From the NCBI RefSeq assembly GCF_001316245.1, contig NZ_BBDM01000005.1, positions 83,219 through 147,218 of the forward strand: a stretch of 64,000 nucleotides of DNA, given 5' to 3'. The DNA comes from Vulcanisaeta sp. JCM 14467. Its GTDB lineage: Archaea; Thermoproteota; Thermoprotei; Thermoproteales; Thermocladiaceae. A program made the translations under genes and the position numbers. Shown here piece by piece: positions 1 through 9,994 of the stretch (within the stretch, counting starts at the first letter, position 1; the number at the start of each line of letters is the position of its first letter). Under the pieces are notes generated by a model. That model searched no databases. It worked only from the letters and a program-made list of their open reading frames with translations, and was not told the DNA's origin.

Positions 1-338
1 GGGCTTACCGATGTATTTACTGGCACGAATTCTGCAATGCTTATTGTGCCATTAGCATAAATAATACCATTAACCAGGAGGTAATCACCACCTATTAAGC
101 CAATACCTGTAAAGGCTTCATATTGTTGGCTCGGTATTTCTCTCGGTGATATCACTATGATCACACCACTGCTTGTCTGTGTACCATTAACTATTGACAC
201 ACTTATTACCGGCCAGTTAATGGTGCTGTAAAATCCAACATACCCACCACTGGCGGTGTTGGCCGATGAGAGGAAAATAGATAATAAGATGAGCGTAATT
301 ATCAAAGCCCTGAGTGCCAATGATTTATTAATTGGCAT
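1..338 (-). CDS. Secreted or membrane-anchored protein, C-terminal part outside window
   Basis: Reading the minus strand from an ATG at 338 gives an open frame to the window edge. The first 25 or so residues are a signal peptide or membrane anchor (MPINKSLALR, then a leucine/isoleucine-rich stretch, then SSANTASGG). The visible mature part is rich in Ser, Thr, Val, Ile and Asn, with several N-x-S/T sequons, as is usual for crenarchaeal surface proteins. It is divergent from the transglutaminase-like gene that starts at 357, so the 18-base gap must hold overlapping promoters. I do not recognise the family and no enzymatic motif is visible in the 112 residues available. Confidence 0.7.
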   Translation of the reverse strand, partial: MPINKSLALRALIITLILLSIFLSSANTASGGYVGFYSTINWPVISVSIVNGTQTSSGVIIVISPREIPSQQYEAFTGIGLIGGDYLLVNGIIYANGTISIAEFVPVNTSVS

Positions 339-356
339 TACTAATAACTTAGCAAT

Positions 357-1600
357 ATGAATTTGTTAATAATGCTTTTGTTACTTGAGCTATTGCAGGG
401 AAGCTCATCATACATACCCATCAATGCGTCAATAACCTACGTTGGCACTGCGTTCTCAATAAACGTTTATCAACTATCGTTTAAGAACATCACGGGATAC
501 CTAATGATTCCTCAGGGTGTTTATGAGGGTATCTTCGCAGGCCTGCTCAAGGTGGATAATTTAACACTTGTTGGTACTTACCACGGCTGATAAGCCACTT
601 AACATTCGTGGGCTACTTCACCCCCGTCATTGCCTACAAATCCGTGTCAATACCCACGGTATTATCCCTGGGTAATTACACGGGGTTTGAGGCCATCGTG
701 CAGTCCAAGGTGCCCATCTACCTGAGGTACCTTGTTTTTAATGAGTATAGTAATGGAACTTTAGTGAATACGCTATCCTTAGTAACTGTTAATGCGACGA
801 AACCACCATTAACCATATGGTTCGGTAATGGATATGACTGCGTCAGCTACTCTATAAATGCGACGTTTAGTGAACCTGTGAGGATCGTACCAATACCCGT
901 CATTGTTAACACCCAGCCGCCAATATCGTACTACGTGAGTAATGTATCAATAGTGAGTGTGCAACCGCAGACGGAGCTCATGCTCCTTGAGCCCGGGGAT
1001 ATTATCATTGCTGAATCGCCAATTGGTGAGGTGAACTACACGATGTATGTCTGTAGGAAGTTAATGAGCGTTGGTAGTCCAAATTTCTTATATGTAATTG
1101 AGTACTTGGGACCCACTGGTATCGTGATACCCGGCTCAATTATTACGAAGATATTTAGCATCGAGAAGCCTAGTAACCCAGTCGTGATAGTCAATAGGGT
1201 ATTCTATGTATTAGCCAGTGGTAAGTATGTCCTCTCTACATACTCCGTGGGCCCAGGCAATGTACTTAGTGCTGGTAAGGGCTCTATTATCGACTTTACT
1301 GCATTGGTTATGACAGTATTGAGGTACTACGGTATACCGACTAGGGCGGCCCTGGGATTTTATGGTGTTAGTGATGGTAATGGTGTTTACATATTTAATT
1401 CAGGAATGAGCATTTTATGGGATGAGGCATTTGTTAATGGCTGGGTTATGTTCACTCCATTCCCAATCTATGGTAAGCCATCAATGGGTATTAATATCTC
1501 GAGTGTTACATCCTCAGTAATAATTGGCTTGGTACTTGTTTTGCCCTGGGTAATGGGTTACCTGATATACGTGTTAATAAGCCATGTAAGGGCGCGCTGA
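357..1600 (+). CDS. Transglutaminase-like membrane-anchored surface protein, one frameshift
   Basis: An N-terminal hydrophobic signal sequence (from ATG 357) is followed by a beta-rich extracellular region with many N-x-S/T sites. Near residue 300 there is a transglutaminase-like core: YYGIPTRAALGFYG, then LWDEAFVNGWVMFTP, which resembles the RYxGIPARxVxGY and HAWxEVxxxGWxxxDP signatures. The last 25 residues form a membrane helix followed by HVRAR. The frame breaks at about 587, where one base appears missing (HG, then LISHLTFVGYF continues in the next frame), giving about 414 residues in total. The catalytic Cys/His/Asp triad is not fully recognisable, so the domain may be degenerate. Genes of this type sit with MoxR and DUF58 genes, exactly the neighbours found downstream. 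Confidence 0.72.
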
Positions 1601-1638
1601 ATTTAAAATAACGCCTGCTCATTATTGTTAGGTAATCA

Positions 1639-2585
1639 ATGATGAATACGTCAGATGCGAGACAAATCGTGGATAGGCTCCTGAGGGAGGTTTCCAAGTC
1701 CGTGATTGGTTATGAGCAGGAAGTTAAGCTACTCTTTGCATGCTTAATAGCAGGTGGGCATGCGCTGATCGAGGGTTACCCAGGGCTTGCCAAGACCACG
1801 CTGGTCAAGGCCTTCGCGAAGGCCCTTGGCCTATCCTTCAGCCGAGTCCAATTCACGCCAGACCTCCTGCCCAGCGACATAACTGGTTCGTTAATTTTCA
1901 ACCCAAAGATCGGCGACTTTGAGGTTAGATTTGGGCCCATATTCGCCAATATAGTCCTTGCTGATGAGGTTAATAGGGCTCCTCCTAAGGTTCAGTCTGC
2001 TCTTCTTGAGGCTATGCAGGAGGGCCAGGTAACAATTGGCGGTAAGTCCTACGAATTGCCCCGGCCGTTCATGATAATAGCAACCCAGAATCCTATTGAG
2101 CTTGAAGGCACATACCCACTACCCGAAGCACAACTCGACAGATTCATGATAAGAATAAAACTAGGATACCCAAGTGAGGATATTGAGCTTAAGATAGCCG
2201 AGGACATAGACCTTGGTAACGTGAATTCAATAAATACCGTCGTGAGTAAGGAGGAGATTGATACGCTCCAATCCCTGATGCGCTCGGTGTATGTTGATCG
2301 ATCAATAACTAGGTACATAGTGAACCTAATAAGGGCCACTAGGAACACCCGTGACGTTAAGCTCGGCGCAAGCCCAAGGGCTGCCAGGTACTTAGTAAGT
2401 TGGTTAGGGCTTGGGCGTTGCTTGATGGTAGGGATTACGTAATACCTGATGACGTGAAGTTACTGGCGCCGTACGTCTTGAATCATAGGGTTATAACTCT
2501 CGGCACTGATAGTACCGTATTAATTAGGCAGTTGCTCCAGCAGGTGCCGACACCCCTCATGGAGAGGGTGCTTCGTAGATCATGA
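1639..2585 (+). CDS. moxR: MoxR-family AAA+ ATPase, one frameshift
   Basis: This is a MoxR-type AAA+ ATPase, thought to act as a chaperone that matures or activates partner proteins, often with VWA or DUF58 proteins. Walker A is GYPGLAKTT near residue 46, Walker B is VLADEVNRAPPK near residue 110, sensor 1 is IATQNPIELEGTYPLPEAQ, and the C-terminal lid follows with SPRAARYLV. The frame breaks at about 2396 where an AAA run is one base short. The rest (VRAWALLDGRDYVIPDDVK) continues in the next frame to 2585, giving about 315 residues, the normal family length. The stop overlaps the ATG of the DUF58 gene (ATGA), so the two are translationally coupled. Confidence 0.93.
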
Positions 2586-3674
2586 TACGCACAATACCAA
2601 GCAATAGGTTATTGGTCATATACCTCATACTCTCTGGTATCACTTACATTGGGTTATTAACTAATAACTTGTTTGGCATGTACTTTGGATTAGTACTCTT
2701 CATCGTATTTACATCATATGTACTATCGTGGTATTTACTGGCGATAATAACGGCGTTGTATTCACAGCTAACCTTTGAGCAGGTCGGTGTGGAGCTCACG
2801 GTAGGCTCATCAGTAATAATTAATGCAAGGATTTCGTCAAAAATACCAATGCGGTGGGAGATAACCCTTAACCTTGTTCATTCACCCCACATACAATCTG
2901 ATACGTTGAGGGTTAGAATTAATGATGAGTTTACAATTAAATTAACGGGTAGGTGGATTGGGTATGCCAGGATCATTGGCGGAATAATGGAGTTAAGGGA
3001 TTCACTAGGGCTTTTGACAATTCAGAGATTACTTACCTGCAATGGTGTTAGCGTCACCATAATGCCAAGACAGTCCATTGGCGCTATTGGTAAGGTGGGC
3101 ATTGGAGGTTACACAGAGCGTGGGTTATCAATGGAGGGTAGGCTGGGCGATTTTAAGTCGTTATCTATATATGATTACGAGAGATCCGCATCATCAATAC
3201 ACTGGTTAACGAGCGCGAGAGTTGGTGAATTAATGATGATTAATAGGGGCGACTACGGTTCATGCCCAGTATTCGTATTAAACGTATCGTCAAGAATGTT
3301 AATGCCGCGGGATGGTGAAAGACCAATTGATGAGCCCTACAGGCAATAAGCGATTCATCCCAGTACTGTGGTGAGGTTAGGGTCATACTTATACGTAGGG
3401 ACTACGTTAGGGAGAAGGTAGTGGGTAAAGGCGATATTCCTTACCTGGAGCGTGAAGTAAGGATTAGCGTACTTAGGAGCTTGGCGAGGATAATACGTTG
3501 ATTAATTTACCAGCGTATTTTCGTAAGTACTTTAACGAGGACGAATTACTTGACGTAGCCTATATTAAGGTGCCCATAAATGATGAACCATCAATTGACG
3601 ACGTAAATAGGTTAATCAACACCATAGGCAATAATAGGGCTGTTTTGTTAGGTCTTGAGGTGAGTAATGGTTGA
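2582..3674 (+). CDS. DUF58 (VWA-like) membrane protein, two frameshifts
   Basis: The N-terminus has two membrane helices (residues 10-60), followed by a beta-sandwich-like region and then GRLGDFKSLSIYDYERSAS, which corresponds to the conserved DUF58 motif around the reduced VWA core. The frame breaks at about 3342 (GGG reduced to GG) and again at about 3498 (TTT reduced to TT). The continuation reads SDSSQYCGEVRVILIRRDY and then LPAYFRKYFNEDELLDVAYI, ending at TGA 3672-3674. Total length is about 365 residues. DUF58 proteins are the usual partners of MoxR ATPases, and the gene overlaps moxR upstream and the membrane protein gene downstream. Confidence 0.85.
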
Positions 3675-4222
3675 TACGTATGGTAAGACTTAATGACTAT
3701 GTTTCATACATGTTAATCAGTATTATATGGTTGGTACTGGAGCTTATGCTGACGCAGTACGGCCAATACTCGGGTATGGCATTCCTTGGGATAATGATTA
3801 ATGTCCTTTCAATGGTGGTGGTCTCATACAAGCCAGCGTATGGTAAGTACTTATACATGCTTAACGCAGCATTATTAACGGTAATAGGTTTCCTAATATC
3901 GGCAATAACATTCACAATACCTTATGTAATTACACTGGTGATAAGTATCATCCTATATTTACTAATGATTAAGGCACTTGAGCCCTACTCCCTAATTCTA
4001 TCCCTACTCATAATATACCTATCATACATATTAAAGAGAATACTCACAAAACTCTCGGTACTTAATACTCTCATGCCACTGATTAAGGAGGTTGGTATCA
4101 ACGCAGACTTATTTATGGTTTTATTCACTTGGTACCTCTCATTATTTATAATCTCAATAGTCATAGTATTACTAATAATATGTTTAAGTAAGAAAGTGCT
4201 AACTCCTAGTAATACTTATTAA
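3671..4222 (+). CDS. Polytopic membrane protein of the MoxR/DUF58 cluster
   Basis: About 183 residues with five or six predicted membrane helices and almost no soluble domain. It starts with TTG 3671, which overlaps the stop of the DUF58 gene; ATG 3680 is an alternative. Its position as last gene of the transglutaminase-MoxR-DUF58 cluster suggests it works with them at the membrane. I do not recognise the family by sequence. Confidence 0.7.
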   Translation: MIRMVRLNDYVSYMLISIIWLVLELMLTQYGQYSGMAFLGIMINVLSMVVVSYKPAYGKYLYMLNAALLTVIGFLISAITFTIPYVITLVISIILYLLMIKALEPYSLILSLLIIYLSYILKRILTKLSVLNTLMPLIKEVGINADLFMVLFTWYLSLFIISIVIVLLIICLSKKVLTPSNTY

Positions 4223-4245
4223 TATGGCATTGTTATGAATTTTAT

Positions 4246-5409
4246 ATGCCGGATCCCTTCCTAACGGAGGAGCACCAGCTCATTAGGAGCAGCGTGAAGG
4301 AGTTCGCCGAGAGGTACATAGCGCCCATAGCCAGGAAAATGGATCTAGAGGATTACTACCCAAGGGACCTAATTAAGGAGCTCGCAAAGCAGGGCTTCCT
4401 AACACCATCAGCCCCACCCGAGTACGGTGGTCCAGGCATTGACCTCAGAGGCAGCGTGGTTGTTGTTGAGGAGTTAAGCCGATACAGCCCAACCCTCGGT
4501 TTTATTACCGAGATCGTGAATGACAACATAGTCTATGCCCTGCTTAAGTACGGCAATAATAGGCAGAAGGAGGAGATACTACCGAAGATCGCCAGTGGTG
4601 AGTGGGTTGCATCGTATGCCTTGACCGAGCCCTGCTGCGGCACCGACGCAGCTGCCATTGAGACGCGTGCTGAGAGGAGGGGCGGTGAGTGGGTTATCAA
4701 CGGCAGGAAGATCTGGATTACCCAGGGAGCCTACGCTGACATCTACCTGCTCTTCGCCAGGACTGGTCCTAAGGATGCTAGGCATAAGGCAATAACGGCA
4801 TTCCTCGTGAAAAGGAGTGCCTGTATTGAGGTTAGTAAGTTGGAGATGATGGGTATGAGAGGTGCAGGTGAGGCTGAGGTCAAGTTCAATGATTGTGTTG
4901 TAAGTGATGACGACGTAGTAGGTAAGGTTAATGAGGGCTTCAAAATAGCCATGGTTACGCTCGACTTAGCTAGGATTGGCATATCAGGCGTTGCCGTGGG
5001 CCTATCCCAGGGAGTCCTTGACGAGGCGTTGGAGTGGGCTAAGACGAGGACCGCATTTGGCAAGCCACTAATTGATTGGGAGTGGATTCAATTCCAGTTA
5101 GCAGACATGAAGACTAAGCTCGAGATTGGCAGAACAATAACATACAAGGCCGCCTGGCTCTACGACAATAAGGACCCATCATTCGTACTATACTCCTCAA
5201 TAGCCAAGTTATACACGGCCCAGATGGCGGTTGAGATAGCGAGGGATGGTGTACAAATACTTGGTGGATTTGGATACTCAAAGGAGAGTTTCTCAGAGAG
5301 GGCTTACCGTGATGCCAAGGTCCTTGAGATTGCAGAGGGTACGAACGAGGCCCAGAGGATAGTGATCCATAGAATATTAACAAGGGGACTACCGGAGGTA
5401 GAACTATGA
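4246..5409 (+). CDS. Acyl-CoA dehydrogenase
   Basis: FAD enzyme that introduces a double bond at C2-C3 of acyl-CoA. The 387 residues match the normal family length. The N-terminal helical domain begins EEHQLIRSSVKEFAERYIAP. The middle beta domain carries YALTEPCCGTDAAAIETRAE (flavin-binding segment) and WITQGAYADIYLLFARTG. The C-terminal helical domain contains RTAFGKPLIDW, LGGFGYSKE and IAEGTNEAQRIVI with the conserved EGTNE. The double Cys in EPCCGTD (normally EPxAGSD) is shared with the downstream copy and is unusual. The gene overlaps the next one by ATGA. It probably acts with the acyl-CoA synthetase (40.5 kb) and thiolase (37.6 kb) in fatty or branched acid turnover; the substrate cannot be read from sequence. 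Confidence 0.95.
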   Translation: MPDPFLTEEHQLIRSSVKEFAERYIAPIARKMDLEDYYPRDLIKELAKQGFLTPSAPPEYGGPGIDLRGSVVVVEELSRYSPTLGFITEIVNDNIVYALLKYGNNRQKEEILPKIASGEWVASYALTEPCCGTDAAAIETRAERRGGEWVINGRKIWITQGAYADIYLLFARTGPKDARHKAITAFLVKRSACIEVSKLEMMGMRGAGEAEVKFNDCVVSDDDVVGKVNEGFKIAMVTLDLARIGISGVAVGLSQGVLDEALEWAKTRTAFGKPLIDWEWIQFQLADMKTKLEIGRTITYKAAWLYDNKDPSFVLYSSIAKLYTAQMAVEIARDGVQILGGFGYSKESFSERAYRDAKVLEIAEGTNEAQRIVIHRILTRGLPEVEL

Positions 5410-6565
5410 TACCGATAAGGCATCCATCACTAACGAAGGAGCATGAGAAGTTTGTGGAGTTAGTGGATGATTTAAGTAGAAGGTTTATTGAACCCATTGC
5501 CGACAAGATTGATAGGGAGAATTACTACCCACGTGAAGCTATCAGGGAATTAGGAAAAAAATGGTGCATTATCGCCAATATTGCCAAGGGAATATGGCGG
5601 TTATGGAATGGATGTGCTCGGTACGGCATTATCTATCGAGGTGATATCTAGGTATAGTGGCTCAATGGGGATATTGACAGAGGTGCAGGGATTCCTGGTA
5701 ACGGATGCATTCTACACCTATGGCAATAAGCAGATGAGGGAGGAACTCGTACCTAAGTTAGCCAGGGGTGAGTTAATAGGTTCATTCGCCCTTAGTGAAC
5801 CTTGTTGTGGCAGTGATGCGGCGGCGATTGAGACGCGTGCTGAGAGGAGGGGTGGTGAGTGGGTTATAAATGGTAAGAAGATGTGGATAACCCAGGGACT
5901 CTATGCCGATGTGTATATAGTATTCACGAGGACAGGCCCTAAGGAGGCTAGGCATAGGGCAATAACAGCATTCCTAGTAAGGAGGAATAAGTGCATCGAG
6001 GCGAGCCCAATAAACGTCATGGGTATAAGGGGTACGGGAACCTCCGAATTAACATTTAATGATTGTGTTGTAAGTGATGACGACGTAGTAGGTAAGGTTA
6101 ATGAGGGCTTCAAAATAGCCATGGAAGCACTGAACCTGGGCAGGATAGCCGTAGCTCGGTAACCCTCGGCCTCGCGGAGGCGGCGTTAATGGAGGCCCTG
6201 GAGTGGGTCAAGGTAGGAGGGTCTTTGACCAGCCATTAACCAATCATGAATGGATTCAATTCCAACTCGCCGACATGATGGCGTACATAGAGACCATGAG
6301 ATCCATAGTGTATGACGCAGCCCTGCACATTGATCGTAAGTACGATGACTACTACGCCCTCGCATCAATAGCTAAGTTAACGTCGGTGCTCCTGGGAATG
6401 GATGTAATTAGGAGGGCTGTGCAATTAACGGGTGCCTATGGCGTATGGAGCAATAGTAAGTTGAATAGGATCTATAGAGATGCCAAGCTAATGGAGATTG
6501 GCGAGGGCACAAACGAGGTCCAGAGAATGGTTATTTATAAATGGTTAAGCAGATACTTGGGTTGA
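5406..6565 (+). CDS. Second acyl-CoA dehydrogenase, three frameshifts
   Basis: Tandem paralogue of the preceding gene, coupled by an ATGA overlap. Reading continues across breaks at about 5555-5562 (a run of seven A, one too many), at about 6153 (a lost C before TCGGTAACC) and at about 6216. The joined protein has REYGGYGMDVLGTALSIEV, FALSEPCCGSDAAAIETRAE, RRVFDQPLTNHEWIQFQ and IGEGTNEVQRMVIYKW, so all acyl-CoA dehydrogenase blocks are present over about 385 residues. A 67-base stretch (6058-6124) is identical to 4888-4954 in the first copy, a sign of gene conversion. It could be a true pseudogene, but break density matches intact housekeeping genes in this window. Confidence 0.88.
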
Positions 6566-7225
6566 TCCGCAGCCAGCGTACTCCATTGCCATCCTCAAAA
6601 TACGAACCAAGTCCTCCAGCTTCAACCTACCAGTGTTGGTATTCCTCGGGCTTGGGTGGTAACTCATGAATATCCTGACACCGTTAAAGTCTACGTAACC
6701 ACCATGCCAAAACTCGGCCCTGAAGCCAAGGGCCAGCTTAACACCCTCGAAGGCGATATGGCCGAGTGCCACAATAGCCCTAGGCCTAATGCGCTCAATC
6801 TCATACCTAAACCAATTACCCACGCATGTATGGATTTCCTCACCAGTAGGCCTATTATTCGGCGGCGCACACTTTACCACGGACGTTATGTATATGCACC
6901 TAACGATCACTCCATCATCCCTCGAGACACTATACGGCTTACTGGACAGCCCAGTCTCATACAATGCCCTGAATAAAAATTGGGCCGAGCTATCGCCCGT
7001 GAACATCCTGCCAGTCCTATTCCCACCATGCGCGGCTGGTGCCAGGCCAACTATCATTATTCTAGCGTTGGGTAAGTCACCCCACGGTGGTACGGGCCTC
7101 CTCCAATACGTCTCACCTATGAACTTCGGCAGTGGCTTAACACTCTCCCTATAGCTCACGAGCCTTGGGCATGCCCTACAGGTTATTAACCTGCTAATGA
7201 AGTCGCTGTACCAATCCACGGCCAC
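6545..7225 (-). CDS. Uracil-DNA glycosylase, family 5 (UDGb type)
   Basis: DNA repair glycosylase that removes uracil and related deaminated bases. The first motif GLAPAAHGGNRTGRMF is the family 5 form, which lacks the polar catalytic residue of other UDG families; the second is SYHPSPRNTNTG. Four cysteines (CRAC near the N-terminus, VVKC, HTC) fit the 4Fe-4S cluster of this family. I place the start at GTG 7225 (VAVDWYSDFISRL) because a TATA-like element lies about 20 bases upstream; a longer reading from 7279 is possible but would span that promoter. The 3' end overlaps the convergent acyl-CoA dehydrogenase gene by about 20 bases. Confidence 0.92.
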   Translation of the reverse strand: MAVDWYSDFISRLITCRACPRLVSYRESVKPLPKFIGETYWRRPVPPWGDLPNARIMIVGLAPAAHGGNRTGRMFTGDSSAQFLFRALYETGLSSKPYSVSRDDGVIVRCIYITSVVKCAPPNNRPTGEEIHTCVGNWFRYEIERIRPRAIVALGHIAFEGVKLALGFRAEFWHGGYVDFNGVRIFMSYHPSPRNTNTGRLKLEDLVRILRMAMEYAGCGSTQVSA

Positions 7226-7235
7226 AATAGCCAAA

Positions 7236-7250
7236 CCCTTAAATAAAGCG
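7236..7250. promoter_or_regulatory. Shared TATA region of divergent udg and PUA genes
   Basis: The AT-rich core CCTTAAATAAAG is readable as a TATA box in both directions. It lies about 20-25 bases from the proposed GTG 7225 on the minus strand and about 25 bases from ATG 7271 on the plus strand. Both genes would then be leaderless, the common mode in Thermoproteales. This is positional inference. Confidence 0.5.
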
Positions 7251-7270
7251 TTTCCATTATGTGCCTGTTC

Positions 7271-7732
7271 ATGGATCAATTAACGAGGGATGTGGTCAGG
7301 GGATTAATATCATACATCTACGGACCCGAAACACTAAGGAGGTTAGGCAACAACCTCAGGATTGAGACGAGCAGGACCGGCGGCTTGAGGAGGATTTACC
7401 TGGGTGATGAGCTGGTCTTCGTGGTTAGGGCTAATGATGGTAGGCCATTGCCAACCCTAAGTGGTGCCAGGTTCATTGATAAGGTGGTTATCGTGCGTAG
7501 GGAGGCGGCGGCCTTTATTAGGCAGGGTAGGAGTGTCATGGCCAGGTTCATAGTCGATATTAGGAATGCCATACCGGGCGATGAGGTCGCCATTTACTCA
7601 GAGGATGGTGAATTACTTGGCGTTGGTAGGCTATTACTCTCTAGGGATGAGGCTTTGAGCGTTGATAGGGGTGCCGTAGTCAAACTCCGCCATCACGTAA
7701 GTGAACCTAATGAACAAGTAGCTAACCAATAA
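7271..7732 (+). CDS. PUA-domain RNA-binding protein, archaeosine-Tgt C-terminal type
   Basis: About 153 residues. The C-terminal 75 residues form a PUA domain: DKVVIVRREAAAFIRQGRSV, MARFIVDIRNAIPGDEVAIY, GELLGVGRLLLSRDEA. The N-terminal half (LISYIYGPETLRRLGNN) resembles the small domain that precedes PUA in archaeal tRNA-guanine transglycosylase and its stand-alone paralogues. The role is probably in tRNA or rRNA binding or modification. ATG 7271 (MDQLTRDVV) fits the TATA spacing; ATG 7259 also opens the frame. Confidence 0.8.
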   Translation: MDQLTRDVVRGLISYIYGPETLRRLGNNLRIETSRTGGLRRIYLGDELVFVVRANDGRPLPTLSGARFIDKVVIVRREAAAFIRQGRSVMARFIVDIRNAIPGDEVAIYSEDGELLGVGRLLLSRDEALSVDRGAVVKLRHHVSEPNEQVANQ

Positions 7733-7830
7733 TGCTTATATTTTGCCAACTTCCTCAATTGGCAGGGTGATTCCTATCTGGCGAATGAGTTCACAGTAAC
7801 GCTTGGGAGGTAAAGGGCAAAGTAGATTAT

Positions 7831-8901
7831 ATGAGGCTTGCCCGTGAGTTCGGTGTTCAATTAATAACGGATAACGAAATCAACACATTGCAGAGATTAA
7901 CGGGTGAGGTTCATTACCTGATAAGGAGGGGTTTCTTCTATGCACATAGGGACCTGCAATCAATCCTGAATAGGCAGAAAAACGGCCTAAGGTGGGCCTT
8001 ATACAATGGTAGGGGTCCAAGCGCGGATCTACACATTGGTCACCTGGTTCCCTGGATGCTCAGTAAGTGGTTTGTGGATAAGTTCCATGTTGATTACTTC
8101 TTCGAGTTGACAGATGACGAGAAGTTCCTGGTCAAGGAGGGGTACACCCTGGAACAAACGAATAGGTACGCCTATGAGAACGCCCTGGACCTAATAGCCC
8201 TGGGCTTCACACCTGATAAGCTACACATAATCATTGACAGTGAGGACATTAAGTACCTATACAAAATAGCCGTCAGGGTTGGGAAGAAATTGACACTGTC
8301 AACCGTCAAGCACACCTTCGGCTTCACAGACTCAACAAACGTCGGTGCAGCCTTCTTCCCAACGCTCGAGATATCCGTGGCCTTCCTACCAACCGAGCTC
8401 TACGGTGAGCAGGTACCCGTGCTAATACCAACGGCAATAGACCAAGACCCATACTTCAGGCTGGCTAGGGATATCGCGGATGAGTTGGGGTATCCCAAGC
8501 CATCCACGATATATAGCAAGTTCATACCAGGACTAACGGGTGAGGACAAAATGAGCGCCTCGAATCCGGACTCGGCAATCTACGTAACGGATAGCGAGAA
8601 GGATGTTAGGAGGAAGATAATGAACGCACTAACCGGCGGCCAACCCACGGCAGAGCTCCAGCGCAAATACGGTGGAGACCCAGACAACTGCGTGGTCTAT
8701 AAATACCACCTACTCTTCCAGGACAGCGACGAGAAGGTCAGGAAGATATACGAGGATTGCAAGGCAGGGAAACTACTCTGTGGTGAGTGCAAGATGATGC
8801 TCTTTGAGAGGATTAGGGAGTTCATGAAGGAGCACAATGAAAGGAGGGAAAAGGCTAAGGACGTGATTGAGCAATACAGATTATCGGTGAAGTTCAGGTA
8901 A
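7831..8901 (+). CDS. trpS: Tryptophanyl-tRNA synthetase, N-terminus frameshifted
   Basis: Class I aminoacyl-tRNA synthetase that charges tRNA-Trp. The HIGH-type motif is SADLHIGHLVPW, the KMSKS-type motif is EDKMSASNPD, and the Trp-site region ELTDDEKFL and archaeal C-terminus CKMMLFERI are present. ATG 7831 is the first start in the intact frame, but coding sequence continues upstream: with one base restored at about 7803 the reading is EFTVTPWEVKGKVDY, the conserved archaeal TrpS N-terminus. The true start is probably near 7767-7785, about 25 bases after a TATA-like element at 7736-7746. An essential gene with a frame break is strong evidence that breaks in this sequence are errors. Confidence 0.95.
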   Translation: MRLAREFGVQLITDNEINTLQRLTGEVHYLIRRGFFYAHRDLQSILNRQKNGLRWALYNGRGPSADLHIGHLVPWMLSKWFVDKFHVDYFFELTDDEKFLVKEGYTLEQTNRYAYENALDLIALGFTPDKLHIIIDSEDIKYLYKIAVRVGKKLTLSTVKHTFGFTDSTNVGAAFFPTLEISVAFLPTELYGEQVPVLIPTAIDQDPYFRLARDIADELGYPKPSTIYSKFIPGLTGEDKMSASNPDSAIYVTDSEKDVRRKIMNALTGGQPTAELQRKYGGDPDNCVVYKYHLLFQDSDEKVRKIYEDCKAGKLLCGECKMMLFERIREFMKEHNERREKAKDVIEQYRLSVKFR

Positions 8902-8936
8902 TAACCTTATAACACCATTGTTAGTTTAATTTCATA

Positions 8937-9965
8937 ATGAACATTAGTTACCCGATCATAGACCTGCACGAGGATATTGCGTATTACCTAATGAACTCAG
9001 GTAGCCTTGAGGAGGGGTTCCAAGACTTCGACGTTGATTCACCCAACAGACAGTCCGACCTGCCTAAACTCATTAGGGGCAACGTTAAGGTCGTGTTTGG
9101 AGCTGTCTTCCCAATTCATGACACGTATAACCCGATTATCGGTGAGAGGATATCATCGGGCTACGGCGCACAATCAGCGAAGTCCTATACACCAACCGCG
9201 TCTAAATTAATCGGCCTTGAAATGATTAAAATCTACCTAATATTAGCGAGGAGGTTCAGTAATAGGCTTAGGATAATCGAGGGGTACCCTGACGTTGAGC
9301 AGGTAATGAATAGTGACTTGATAGGACTATTAATGTCCGTTGAGGGTGCAGACATGCTTGACGATGTTTACGACCTATTACTACTTCATAGGCTTGGTGT
9401 CAGAGCCCTGGGTATTACTTGGAACTTTGATAATAGGTACGGCGCATCATGCTTCACGAGGAAGGATTATGGCTTGACATCGGATGGCGAGGAGCTTGTT
9501 AGGTTAGCTAATGAACTGGGTGTCATAATTGACCTGGCCCACGCGAGTAGGAATACCATGATTGACGTGTTAAGTATTTCTAAGAAGCCCGTCATTATTA
9601 GCCATGCGAATGTCCAGGGTGTTCATAAACACTTAAGGAACGTTGGTGATGATGTGCTTGAGCTCCTCGTTAGGAACCATGGCGTAATCGGCATAACCAT
9701 GATACCATCAACAATAGGGCCGAAGCCGAACATAAATTCGCTGGTTAGGCATGTACTATACATACGTGAGAGGTTTGGGCCTGACATAATTGCGATTGGC
9801 ACGGACTTCCTGGGCATTGAGAGAACGCCTGAGGATTTAACGAATATTGGCGAGATCACAAAATTACTGAATAGGTTGGCGGAGTATGGGTTGGGCGATA
9901 ATGACATTAGGAAGATTGCCTTTGAAAACGCCCTAAGGGTTATAAGGGATAATCTCACGTCATGA
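8937..9965 (+). CDS. Membrane dipeptidase (peptidase M19 family)
   Basis: Zinc-dependent dipeptidase of the renal dipeptidase family, 342 residues. Visible motifs are YPIIDLHEDIAYYL (first metal site), SVEGADML (bridging Glu), GVRALGITWNFDNRYGASC, VIIDLAHAS and VIISHAN (metal His), and IAIGTDFLG (Asp). No signal peptide is visible, so it is probably cytoplasmic and acts on dipeptides or related compounds. The ATG at 8937 lies 35 bases after the trpS stop. Confidence 0.92.
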   Translation: MNISYPIIDLHEDIAYYLMNSGSLEEGFQDFDVDSPNRQSDLPKLIRGNVKVVFGAVFPIHDTYNPIIGERISSGYGAQSAKSYTPTASKLIGLEMIKIYLILARRFSNRLRIIEGYPDVEQVMNSDLIGLLMSVEGADMLDDVYDLLLLHRLGVRALGITWNFDNRYGASCFTRKDYGLTSDGEELVRLANELGVIIDLAHASRNTMIDVLSISKKPVIISHANVQGVHKHLRNVGDDVLELLVRNHGVIGITMIPSTIGPKPNINSLVRHVLYIRERFGPDIIAIGTDFLGIERTPEDLTNIGEITKLLNRLAEYGLGDNDIRKIAFENALRVIRDNLTS

Positions 9966-9994
9966 TTTTAAATTATCATAAGGAATGTACTGAC

